A stretch of DNA of 64,000 nucleotides, taken from Mesorhizobium onobrychidis. GTDB lineage: Bacteria > Pseudomonadota > Alphaproteobacteria > Rhizobiales > Rhizobiaceae. A program made the translations under genes and the position numbers. The stretch spans positions 2,833,501 to 2,897,500 of the forward strand of contig NZ_CP062229.1 in NCBI RefSeq assembly GCF_024707545.1, read 5' to 3'. Shown piece by piece: positions 25,006 through 33,561 of this stretch; position 1 is the stretch's first letter; every line of letters begins with the position of its first letter. The notes beneath the pieces were generated by a model. The model was not told the origin of the DNA. It made no database searches and saw only the letters and a list, made by a program, of their open reading frames with translations.

Positions 25006-26335
25006 GATCAAAACCGTTTCCGTTATCGGCATGGGCTATATCGGCCTGCCGACCTGTGCCATCTTCGCCAGTCGTGGGCTCGACGTCATAGGTGTCGACG
25101 TCAACGAAGCGGTGGTCGAGAAGGTCAATCGCGGCGAAATCCACATCGTCGAGCCGGATCTCGATGGTTTGATCCAGAAGGTTGTAGCCAACGGCAAGCT
25201 TAGGGCCTTCAGTACGCCGCAGCCGGCGGACGCCTTTATCATCGCAGTGCCGACCCCGATGACCGAGGACCACAAGCCTGACGTGAGCTATGTGCTCGCG
25301 GCGGCACGAAGCATCGCCTCGGTGCTGAAGCGGGGAGACCTTGTGGTGCTGGAATCGACATCGCCGGTCGGCACGACGCGCATCATGACGGGATTGCTTG
25401 CCGAGTTGCGGCCCGACCTCAAATTTCCTGTCGCGCATGGCGAAGAGGCCGATGTCCTGGTCGCCTATTCGCCCGAGCGCGTGTTGCCGGGAAAGGTCCT
25501 TACAGAGCTGATCAATAACGATCGCTCGATCGGTGGACTGTCGCGCAAGTCGTCGGAACGCACCGCCGCACTCTATTCAACCTTTGTTGCCGGCGACCTG
25601 TTCACGACCCAGGCCGAAAGCGCGGAACTGGTGAAGCTGACCGAGAACGCGTTCCGCGACGTCAATATCGCCTTTGCCAACGAGCTTGCGGCAGTGTGCC
25701 AGGATCTCTCGCTCAACGTCTGGGAGGTCATCGATCTGGCTAACCGGCATCCCCGCGTGAACATCCTCCAGCCAAGCCCGGGCGTCGGCGGCCACTGCAT
25801 TGCGGTCGATCCGTATTTTATCATCGACGCCGCGCCTAACAGCACGCGGCTGATGGCTTCGGCACGCCGGATCAATTCCGAGCGTCCCTTGTCGGTGGTC
25901 AGGGATATACAAGCCTTGCTCGACCCGTCCCGCAAGCAGACGATCGCTTGTCTTGGCCTCAGCTTCAAAGCCAATATCGACGATATGCGCGAGAGCCCAG
26001 CTGTCGAGGTGGTGAAGCTTTTGTCAGATATTCCCAACCTGAAGATCATCGCGGCTGAACCCAACACACATAGGCTGCCGCATGAACTCGAAGGTAAAGG
26101 CATCGTCTTCACCGATGCGCTTTCCGCCATCGACCAGTGCGATATCGTCGTCCTGCTGGTCGACCATCGGCAGTTTAATCTGGTTGATCCCGAAGCGCTC
26201 AAGGACAAGAAGCTCATCGACACAAGGGGTTTGTGGACCTGGCGCAAGGCACGTAAGCCCGACGCCCGCATCGAAGGCAAGAAATCGACGATCGAACACC
26301 TGGCGCTTCCTGCAAATGCAGAGGAGGCCGCATGA
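24998..26335 (+). CDS. wecC: UDP-N-acetyl-D-mannosamine dehydrogenase
   Basis: This 445-residue enzyme oxidises UDP-ManNAc twice to UDP-ManNAcA with NAD. The N-terminal Rossmann motif is GMGYIGLPTCAIFASRGL, the catalytic cysteine is C267 in PGVGGHCIAVDPYF, and the C-terminal UDP-binding domain contains LGLSFKANIDDMRESPA. The ATG overlaps the wecB stop by 8 bases. It is the second step of the ManNAcA route and is followed by the transferase in an ATGA overlap. Confidence 0.93.
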   Translation: MAEIKTVSVIGMGYIGLPTCAIFASRGLDVIGVDVNEAVVEKVNRGEIHIVEPDLDGLIQKVVANGKLRAFSTPQPADAFIIAVPTPMTEDHKPDVSYVLAAARSIASVLKRGDLVVLESTSPVGTTRIMTGLLAELRPDLKFPVAHGEEADVLVAYSPERVLPGKVLTELINNDRSIGGLSRKSSERTAALYSTFVAGDLFTTQAESAELVKLTENAFRDVNIAFANELAAVCQDLSLNVWEVIDLANRHPRVNILQPSPGVGGHCIAVDPYFIIDAAPNSTRLMASARRINSERPLSVVRDIQALLDPSRKQTIACLGLSFKANIDDMRESPAVEVVKLLSDIPNLKIIAAEPNTHRLPHELEGKGIVFTDALSAIDQCDIVVLLVDHRQFNLVDPEALKDKKLIDTRGLWTWRKARKPDARIEGKKSTIEHLALPANAEEAA

Positions 26336-27135
26336 CCGCGCACGACCCGGCATGGGCGCAGTATCGCCTGTTGGCGTCGCGGCGTCGGGAGTTCCTTGGC
26401 GCGCCGATCCATGCGCTGACCATGGCCGAGACGCTGGCCATCGCCGATGAGGCGATGACCCTGCGGCGGCCGCTGCATCATGTGGTCGTGAATGTCGCCA
26501 AGCTTGTGAACATGCGCAACAATACCGAGCTGCGGGAAGATGTTGCGACGGCGGACGTGATTAACGTCGACGGCATCGGCGTGCTTTGGGGCGCACGTCT
26601 TTGCGGCGTCGCGCTGCCGGAGCGGGTAGCGGGTGTCGACATCATGATCAATCTGTTGAGCCTCTGCGCGAATCGTGGCTTCAGGCCCTTCCTCCTGGGC
26701 GCCGAACAATCCGTTCTCGATGCCGTTAGAATGAGACTTGCCAGGGATCATCCGGGCCTCGTCATCGCCGGCATGCGCAATGGCTATTTCAAGCCGGAAG
26801 ACGAGGCCGGCATCGTCGAGGCGATCAACGCATCGGGGGCCGACTGCCTGTTGGTGGCGATGCCGACGCCGCGCAAGGAGCGCTTTCTCAAGTGCTATCG
26901 TGACAAACTCACCCCGAGTTTCGTCATGGGCGTGGGCGGCAGTTTCGACGTCTATGGCGGCAAGGTTGCCCGGGCGCCAAAAGTGGTTCAGGCGGCCGGT
27001 CTGGAGTGGCTGTTTCGCGTGGCACAGGAGCCGCGACGCTTGTGGCGCCGCTACTATGACACCAACACTGCCTACGCAGCGCTGCTGTGCCGGGAGCTCT
27101 GGGACCGTCGGGGACGCCGAAAGGTCGATCTTTAA
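26332..27135 (+). CDS. WecG/TagA/CpsF family glycosyltransferase (ManNAc(A) transferase)
   Basis: This 267-residue GT26 protein transfers a ManNAc-type sugar from UDP to a lipid-linked acceptor at the inner membrane. Landmarks are TADVINVDGIGVLWGARL, LPERVAGVDIM, PTPRKERFL and MGVGGSFDVYGGKVARAP, then the C-terminal LEWLFRVAQEPRRLWRRY amphipathic region. It overlaps wecC by 4 bases. Because WecB and WecC make UDP-ManNAcA, this enzyme most likely adds ManNAcA, as WecG does in enterobacterial common antigen. Confidence 0.88.
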   Translation: MTAHDPAWAQYRLLASRRREFLGAPIHALTMAETLAIADEAMTLRRPLHHVVVNVAKLVNMRNNTELREDVATADVINVDGIGVLWGARLCGVALPERVAGVDIMINLLSLCANRGFRPFLLGAEQSVLDAVRMRLARDHPGLVIAGMRNGYFKPEDEAGIVEAINASGADCLLVAMPTPRKERFLKCYRDKLTPSFVMGVGGSFDVYGGKVARAPKVVQAAGLEWLFRVAQEPRRLWRRYYDTNTAYAALLCRELWDRRGRRKVDL

Positions 27136-27247
27136 GGAGCGATTGCCCCAGCAAACAGGGCGACCGCCTGGGGCTACAGCATCGGTCCGAAGTCGGAACC
27201 GCTTTTCCAGGACTACGGCACGGCAAATTCAAAATGCCATCGCGGGT

Positions 27248-28687
27248 CTATGCGAGCCGTAGCCGCGCCCTCAGCTTGGCTACGAATTGCATCGCGGCGG
27301 CAGGGTAGAACAGCCAGGTCAGCCCGAAGAAAACCACTGCGCCAGCGGTGCCGCCGGCGACGAGCGAGAAGATGGCCGGCATATCACCGAGTAGAGCGCT
27401 GGCAAGGCTGGCGGCCAGCCCCGTGCTGAGCGAGATGGCGACCGAAACGCCGATGTCGCGCCAAGGCACCGGCACCGGCGTGAGCCGCTCGCTGATGATG
27501 ATGCAGGCTAAAAGGCCTGCCAGCGATCCGCCCGCCAGCGCCAACGCAGCGCCGACCTCCGCCATCGGGGGGATCAACAGCACGGACAGTGCGATTGTCG
27601 CCACCGAGCCGAAGGAATTGGCGATGATCAGCAGCCATGGACGCTTGTGCGCATGCACCACGGTGCCATAGACGAAGCTCGCGAGATTGGCACACAGCAC
27701 GCTGAAGGCGATGATCGGAAAGAGCAGGCCGAAACGGCCGTGATATTCGGAGGGCAGCAGGAGCTGAGTGATATCGCTGCTGAGTGCGACCAGCATTGCA
27801 GCAACCGGCAGGCAAAGGCGGATCATCAAGGCCATCAATTGCGACAGCAGCCGGCCCGACGCCGCAGGCCCGTCGTCGTCGAATCGGCTGACCACCTCGG
27901 GAAAGGCGCCCATGTTGATGGCGTTGGCGACCATATCGATCGGCTGCCGGGCCAGTGCATAGGCTGCGGCGAAGATCGCCACTGCGCCGGCATCGTAATA
28001 GATCTTGAGGAACACACGCTCGGCGCTGTGCAGGCCAAAGCCTACCAGCGCCATGATGACCAGGGGCACACCGAGGACGAAGAACTCCTTTTGGGTGAAG
28101 CGTGTCGGACCGGCAACGACGCGTCGGGATGCCAATAGGCCCGCCACGATACCGGCGATTAAAACGCCGAGGCTCGAGCCGAGCGATACCGTCAGAAAGG
28201 AGTCTTGAAACATGACGATGGCGCCGATCGGCAGCGCGAGTTGCAGCACGGCGCGCAGGAACTCGAGCATCGAATAGACCGAATGACGCTGCTGCATCTG
28301 CAGCACCGTCAGCGCGAAGCGGCCGATGGAGCCGGCGATCAGGTAGCTGCAGACGGCGATCGCGAACTCGACCCAGCGCTCCGGCACGACCACTGCCGAG
28401 GCGCCCACGGATATAATCAGCGCCAGCGCCGTGCTGGCAAGCAACACCCGCCCGGCTAGTATCAGGCTGCCGCGGCTGATGTCGCCTTTGCCGCCAAGCC
28501 TGAGTAAAGCGATGCGCAGCCAGTTGGTGACGGCAATGTCGGTCATTTCGCCGACGGTCACCACCAGGGTCAGCAGGCCATACTCGGTCTGATCGATCAG
28601 CCGCGTCACGATGACCAGCAGGAGCAGCGCGGAAATCCGCGTCAGCAGGATCGCCGGGGCATAGATGAGCGTGGAGCGGAGCAGCAA
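27248..28687 (-). CDS. Wzx-type oligosaccharide flippase
   Basis: This 479-residue protein has about 12-14 hydrophobic segments in the MOP superfamily pattern, beginning with ILLTRISALLLLVIVTRLIDQTEYG-like sequence typical of polysaccharide flippases (helix 1 at residues 10-30, followed by DQTEYGLLTLV). It moves the undecaprenyl-linked repeat unit to the periplasm for the polymerase. It is transcribed convergently with the wec operon and divergently from the GT4 gene at 28841. It is the only flippase in the locus. Confidence 0.88.
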   Translation of the reverse strand: MLLRSTLIYAPAILLTRISALLLLVIVTRLIDQTEYGLLTLVVTVGEMTDIAVTNWLRIALLRLGGKGDISRGSLILAGRVLLASTALALIISVGASAVVVPERWVEFAIAVCSYLIAGSIGRFALTVLQMQQRHSVYSMLEFLRAVLQLALPIGAIVMFQDSFLTVSLGSSLGVLIAGIVAGLLASRRVVAGPTRFTQKEFFVLGVPLVIMALVGFGLHSAERVFLKIYYDAGAVAIFAAAYALARQPIDMVANAINMGAFPEVVSRFDDDGPAASGRLLSQLMALMIRLCLPVAAMLVALSSDITQLLLPSEYHGRFGLLFPIIAFSVLCANLASFVYGTVVHAHKRPWLLIIANSFGSVATIALSVLLIPPMAEVGAALALAGGSLAGLLACIIISERLTPVPVPWRDIGVSVAISLSTGLAASLASALLGDMPAIFSLVAGGTAGAVVFFGLTWLFYPAAAMQFVAKLRARLRLA

Positions 28688-28840
28688 AGGGTTGTCCCCG
28701 GGAAATTCATCTTCGATTAACCGTCGACCGGCGGAAAATCCAGCGCGATGACGGCAAAGGGTGAACAGATTCAGTTTGAACTAACGGATTCGTCGTAGAC
28801 CTTATTTGAAACCTTTGCCTTGTCGTTCCGAAATGGGCTC

Positions 28841-29959
28841 ATGTTGCAGCGTCTGGTTCACAATCGAAAAGTCCATGTGCTTGTCGCGACGCCTTCGGGC
28901 GTTTCGGGGCAGGGAGGCATCGACCGCATCATGGGGGCGCTGAAGCAGGAGTTCGAGCGGCAGGAGATCGCCGACATCGATGTGCGCTTCCTTGCCAGCC
29001 GCGGCCTTGGGCATGTCGGGTTTTCGATCTTCTATATGTTTGATTTTTGCTTGCGGATGCTCGCCGCGCGATTGGCGAAGCGCGCCGATGTCGTCCACAT
29101 CAATATATCGGTCTCCGGCAGCACCTATCGCAAGATGGTGATCGCTGCCTGCGCACGGCTGCTGTCGATACCCTATGTCCTGCATTTGCACGGGGCGCAG
29201 TATGAGACATTCTGGAAAGACGATCGCAGTTTCATGAGCCGCCGCATCGAAGCTCTGTTCGAGCGTGCCGGTCGGGTGATCGTCTTGGGCGGGCTTTGGC
29301 GCGACTTCGTCGCCAGCCGGGCACCTGGGGCGGCCGGCAAAATTGTCATCGTTCCCAACGCCACGGCGGTTCCCTCCTTGGCCCATGTCGGCGGCGGCGA
29401 CCATGTCCATATCCTATTCCTTGGCCGCATCGGCGACCGCAAGGGTGTGCCGCAATTGCTGGATGCGCTGCACCGCATGGAGCCGATCAAGACGTGGCGC
29501 GCCACGATCGCCGGCGATGGCGACGTCGAGGCGGCACGGATGAGAACGGCCGAACTGGGCCTTGCCGAGCGCGTTACCCTTCCTGGCTGGGTCGGGCCCG
29601 ACGAGGTCGCATCGCTGATCGCTTCGGCGGACATTCTGGTACTGCCCTCCTTTGCCGAAAACCTGCCCGTCTCGGTCATCGAAGGCATGGCCGCAGGCCT
29701 CGCGGTAGTGACGACGCCTGTCGGCGCCGTGGAGGACATCATCACCAACGAGCAATCCGGGTTGCTGGTGCCGCCCGGCGATGTTGCGGCGTTGACCGAG
29801 GCGCTGACACGGCTGGTCGAGAATCCGGCATTGAGAGCCAGGCTTGGTGCTGCCGCGATGGCCGTGCATCGGGAACGGCTTGAGCTCGCACCATTTGTCG
29901 GCGCGATCTGCGACGTCTGGAGGTCGGTCGCGTTAAAGGCTCAATCGGTCAAGCGCTGA
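28841..29959 (+). CDS. Glycosyltransferase family 4
   Basis: This 372-residue GT-B protein begins MLQRLVHNRKVHVLVATPSG, with an acceptor loop VSGQGGIDRIM and the donor-site motifs LFLGRIGDRKGVPQLLDA and PSFAENLPVSVIEGMAAGLA (E-x7-E). A TTG seven codons upstream is also possible; the ATG is preferred because it is closer to the conserved start. It stands between the divergent flippase and the convergent asparagine-synthase-like gene. The sugar added is unknown. Confidence 0.85.
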   Translation: MLQRLVHNRKVHVLVATPSGVSGQGGIDRIMGALKQEFERQEIADIDVRFLASRGLGHVGFSIFYMFDFCLRMLAARLAKRADVVHINISVSGSTYRKMVIAACARLLSIPYVLHLHGAQYETFWKDDRSFMSRRIEALFERAGRVIVLGGLWRDFVASRAPGAAGKIVIVPNATAVPSLAHVGGGDHVHILFLGRIGDRKGVPQLLDALHRMEPIKTWRATIAGDGDVEAARMRTAELGLAERVTLPGWVGPDEVASLIASADILVLPSFAENLPVSVIEGMAAGLAVVTTPVGAVEDIITNEQSGLLVPPGDVAALTEALTRLVENPALRARLGAAAMAVHRERLELAPFVGAICDVWRSVALKAQSVKR

Positions 29960-30035
29960 CGCTGTCCTGTAAACGCGGACGCTGAGGTTGCGACGAGCAG
30001 CTGTGGGTCGAGCGCGACATCCGATCCCATTGGCG

Positions 30036-31925
30036 TCACTGCGGCGCTCCAAGCTCGAATTCGCGATGGAATATCTCCAAATTCAACAGCGCCCATATCA
30101 GCTTTTCGTGGTCTGCGGCGCCCTTGGCGTGCTCCGAGACGATTTGATCAAGGTATTTCGCGCTCAAATAGCTGCGAATAACGGATTGAGAGGAGCAAAG
30201 ATGGTCGTGCACGTAGTTCCTCATCGACCCGCGAAACCATTCGGCGACGGGCACCTTGAACCCGATCTTGCGGCGGTTGAGAATTTCCTCAGGAAGCATG
30301 TTGGCCATGCTGTTGCGCAAGATCAGCTTACCGTTCCGCCAACCCACCTTGTAGCGATCCGGCAATTTGCTGACGAACGCAACCAGATCGCGATCGAGGA
30401 ACGGCATTCTTCCTTCGATTGAACCGGCCATCATCATCCGGTCGCCTCGTTCCAAGAGATTGTCTGGCAACCACGATGTCTGATCGAAAAACAGCGCCCG
30501 GCGAAGATGGGATGCCTTCGCGCTTGAGGAGAACGGGACGTTGTTACGCTGATTGCCGCAATTGGCCGGCGCACCGGTGAGGCGACCGTGTTGCCGCGCT
30601 GTCATGGCTCCAAACCAGGAGATCATCCGGGTGGCAAAGTCCCTTTCGCCCGCGCTTCGGGCAAACGTATCGAACTTGGCCGATGCGCCAGGCATGGCGC
30701 GTATCAGAGGGGCGAGGACGTTGTTGTGGAGCAAGGCTGGAACGAGCGACCGGTAGATTCCAGCCAGTGACTCTGCGCGATGTTTGGGATACCCGCCGAG
30801 AATCTCGTCTGCCCCTTCCCCTGTGAGCACCATCTTGACGTCCTGCGAAGCTCGCTCCGACATCAGGTAAATTGGAATGTCCGAACTTTGTGAAACGGGC
30901 GCCCCCAGATGGCGGACCAACTTGGGCAAGTGGTCAATCAGGTCGTCCGCTTCAATGACCAGTTCGCAATGATCAGTCTTGAAATGATCGGCGACGCGTC
31001 GGGCGAATGGAAGTTCACTATAAGCCGGTTCGCTGAAACCGACCGAAAATGTACGAATGGGCTTGTCGCTATGCTTGGTCATCAGGGCGACGATTGCTGA
31101 CGAGTCGAGGCCTCCGGAGAGAAAGGCGCCAAAGGGTGCATCGCTGCGCATTCTGATCTCGACGGAATGGTCGAGCAGTTCCAGAAATCGTCGCTTGGCG
31201 GTTTCGTCGTCGATATCCTCGGTCAGATCCGTTTGATCTGAAGGCGTATAATAGCGCGTTTCCGTCACTGTTCCTTGCGACCAAACGGCATAGCTTCCGG
31301 GGTTGAGTTTGCGGATTTGTTTAAAAAGCGTGCGCGGTCCAGGCACGTAACGCCAACGCAGATACTCGTGCACAGCGTCCAGATCGGGCTGCTGCGCATT
31401 TGGCTGCGATGACAGCAAAGCGTTGATCTCCGAGGCGAAGGACAGCAATTTTTCGCTTTGCATGAGGTAAAGGGGCTTTTTGCCGAAGGGATCCCGGCCG
31501 AGGATCAATTCGTGCCTCTGAGCATCCCAGAGCGCAAAAGCGAACATGCCGCTCAATCGGTCAAACATGGACAAGTGCCACTGAGCATAAGCTCTGAGCA
31601 GCACCTCGGTATCGGAGCGCGTTCGAAAATGGTGACCGAGGTCGATCAGTTCCTGGCGCAACTCGATATAGTTGTATATTTCGCCGTTGAAAATAATTCT
31701 GAGACGGCCGTCGTCGATATGCATCGGCTGATTTGATTCGGCGTTTAGGTCAATAATCGCCAGCCGGCGGTGCACCAATGCCAACTGGTTCTCGCCGGTG
31801 TTCAAGTCCAAGAACTCGATGCCTTCGGCATCGGGACCACGATGCCGCAGTGTGCTGGACATTCTGGCGGCCCGATCTTGTGGATTCTCGACCCTCGGCC
31901 CGATCCAGCCGGCAATTCCACACAT
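30036..31925 (-). CDS. asnB: Glutamine-hydrolysing asparagine synthase family amidotransferase
   Basis: This 629-residue protein has an N-terminal class II glutaminase domain starting MCGIAGW (catalytic Cys2, with RHRGPD and NGEIYNY) and a C-terminal ATP-pyrophosphatase domain with SGGLDSS at residues 270-276 and TGEGADEILGGYPKH. Housekeeping AsnB makes asparagine; members in polysaccharide loci often amidate uronic acids. Because it is embedded between glycosyltransferase and lyase genes and UDP-ManNAcA is made next door, amidation of a sugar carboxylate is a reasonable hypothesis. The conserved second residue cysteine fixes the start. Confidence 0.9.
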   Translation of the reverse strand: MCGIAGWIGPRVENPQDRAARMSSTLRHRGPDAEGIEFLDLNTGENQLALVHRRLAIIDLNAESNQPMHIDDGRLRIIFNGEIYNYIELRQELIDLGHHFRTRSDTEVLLRAYAQWHLSMFDRLSGMFAFALWDAQRHELILGRDPFGKKPLYLMQSEKLLSFASEINALLSSQPNAQQPDLDAVHEYLRWRYVPGPRTLFKQIRKLNPGSYAVWSQGTVTETRYYTPSDQTDLTEDIDDETAKRRFLELLDHSVEIRMRSDAPFGAFLSGGLDSSAIVALMTKHSDKPIRTFSVGFSEPAYSELPFARRVADHFKTDHCELVIEADDLIDHLPKLVRHLGAPVSQSSDIPIYLMSERASQDVKMVLTGEGADEILGGYPKHRAESLAGIYRSLVPALLHNNVLAPLIRAMPGASAKFDTFARSAGERDFATRMISWFGAMTARQHGRLTGAPANCGNQRNNVPFSSSAKASHLRRALFFDQTSWLPDNLLERGDRMMMAGSIEGRMPFLDRDLVAFVSKLPDRYKVGWRNGKLILRNSMANMLPEEILNRRKIGFKVPVAEWFRGSMRNYVHDHLCSSQSVIRSYLSAKYLDQIVSEHAKGAADHEKLIWALLNLEIFHREFELGAPQ

Positions 31926-32202
31926 TATCTCTTCCCTGGGCGCGCGTATTGGCGCCGCTATTTACGACGAATGTATTAAACACTTGGTTGCCGACGAAAC
32001 CGGATCGCGAGGAAAAAGCCGCCAAGGTGATTCTACGCTGGGCTGACTGGTTCGATCGGACTCTGCCGGTCCTGAATGAAGTGCTACCGAGGGTTGCCGC
32101 CGGAGACGGCAGCTCTTGCCGTCGCGTGATTGATCGCCAGCTTGTCGCGGGGACAGGATTGGCGTTGCCGCCCGGCTGCTCATCCGCCAAGAGGCGCAAT
32201 GG

Positions 32203-33444
32203 CTATGGCAGGCCCAGTGCCCGCAACATCTCCTGGTCCGGGACCGCAGGCCCTTCGGGCCGGATGACGGTCATTCCATAGGGATTGGAGAATTCCCAGA
32301 CAGACCATGGTATCGCGAAGCGTTCCGCCTGCTGGCGCACCGCCGTGAGATAGCGCAGACGGTCAGCGTCGAACGCGCCCATTCGGCCGTCCGCCGACAT
32401 GAGGATGGCGCCGAATTCGCCCATGAAGAGCCGCCGGCTTGGAATGCCATGCGCCTCGGCCCAGTCGACCGCCTGACGGAAGCTCGCTTCGAGTTGGCTT
32501 GGGCCCCAATTGTGCTCGAAATATCGGGCGATTGCTTCACCCGCCGCGACCATGTTCATCACCTGCTCGACCGGGCTCAAGCCGGCCGCGTCCATCTGCG
32601 CCTTAAGGGTTTCGGTCACCTTTTCGGGCGTACTGCTGTCGGCCGGCCAGGGCAGGCCCGAGGCGAAGGCGCCTGTCCCGTCGGGCCGCTGGTGCGTGAA
32701 ACTGTGCGGCTCATACATGTGGAAGCTGTAGTAGAGGTTCGGATCGTCAAACCCCGGGGTGAGATTGACCAGTCCGGCAATGCTGCCGCCACAGGCGCCT
32801 GTTGCGACGATGGTGAGTTCGCTGCTGACTGCGCGAATATCGCGGACCGTGTCTGCCATGATCCGCTGCCAGTCATCGCTCCCGCTCGAATCACAGGGGT
32901 AGTATGCCGGCTCGTTGTAAGGCTCGAGGGCTACCTTGTCGGTGCCAACCTTGACCAGCATGGTGGCGACCGCCACAACCATTTCGCGATAGCTGGCAAC
33001 CCCCTCGCTGTCGGCACCGTCATAGATCGTCTCCATGCTGTAGGCCGGAACCTGGGTGACGCCGTGCAGGTCGAAAACCACCTTAAGTCCGGCCGACGTG
33101 ACCCGCTCGACCGCGGCGGCAAGTATGTCCAGCGCCTGCTGCCGTTTGGCGCCTTCGCTGGCAAGCAGAGGACCGGGGTCGACGCTCAGCCGGACGAAGT
33201 CGAAGCCCATCGATCGAATGCGCGCAAACGCGTCGCCGCCGGGCCAATCGGCGAGCGGCCTATGTCCAGCGCGCCATTCCTCCTCGCTGCGATAGGGCGG
33301 CCAACGGTAGGATCCATCGTCGTCTACCGACGACCAGTTCAGCCATTCATGCACGCCAACGCCGCGCTGGAGCGGGATCGGCGCAGCGTTGGCGGCTATC
33401 GCCATGCCGAGCACCCACGCTGCAACACACGCCATCCTTCTCAT
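32203..33444 (-). CDS. Secreted glycoside hydrolase family 5 (cellulase-like)
   Basis: This 413-residue protein begins with a signal peptide (MRRMACVAAWVLGMAIAANA, cut about residue 20). The mature TIM barrel has GVHEWLNWS, MGFDFVRLSVDPGPLL, KVVFDLHG, the acid/base glutamate in LEPYNEPAYY and the nucleophile region LFMGEFGAIL. It would act in the periplasm or outside, cutting a beta-linked polymer, probably the polysaccharide of this locus. The start is the ATG behind CGGAGA; the open frame continues about 630 bases upstream, but that part overlaps the divergent lyase gene and is not protein-like. The 277 bases between its stop and asnB hold nothing recognisable. Confidence 0.85.
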   Translation of the reverse strand: MRRMACVAAWVLGMAIAANAAPIPLQRGVGVHEWLNWSSVDDDGSYRWPPYRSEEEWRAGHRPLADWPGGDAFARIRSMGFDFVRLSVDPGPLLASEGAKRQQALDILAAAVERVTSAGLKVVFDLHGVTQVPAYSMETIYDGADSEGVASYREMVVAVATMLVKVGTDKVALEPYNEPAYYPCDSSGSDDWQRIMADTVRDIRAVSSELTIVATGACGGSIAGLVNLTPGFDDPNLYYSFHMYEPHSFTHQRPDGTGAFASGLPWPADSSTPEKVTETLKAQMDAAGLSPVEQVMNMVAAGEAIARYFEHNWGPSQLEASFRQAVDWAEAHGIPSRRLFMGEFGAILMSADGRMGAFDADRLRYLTAVRQQAERFAIPWSVWEFSNPYGMTVIRPEGPAVPDQEMLRALGLP

Positions 33445-33561
33445 CGCCAGTCTCCGTATCATGCTCGGAGATATTAACCGCAGGATCGGAAAAGGAGGAT
33501 TGCCGTCGCGCGGCTTTTCGACAGCATGGTATATAAGAATCGAAACCTTGGCGGAGCGCGT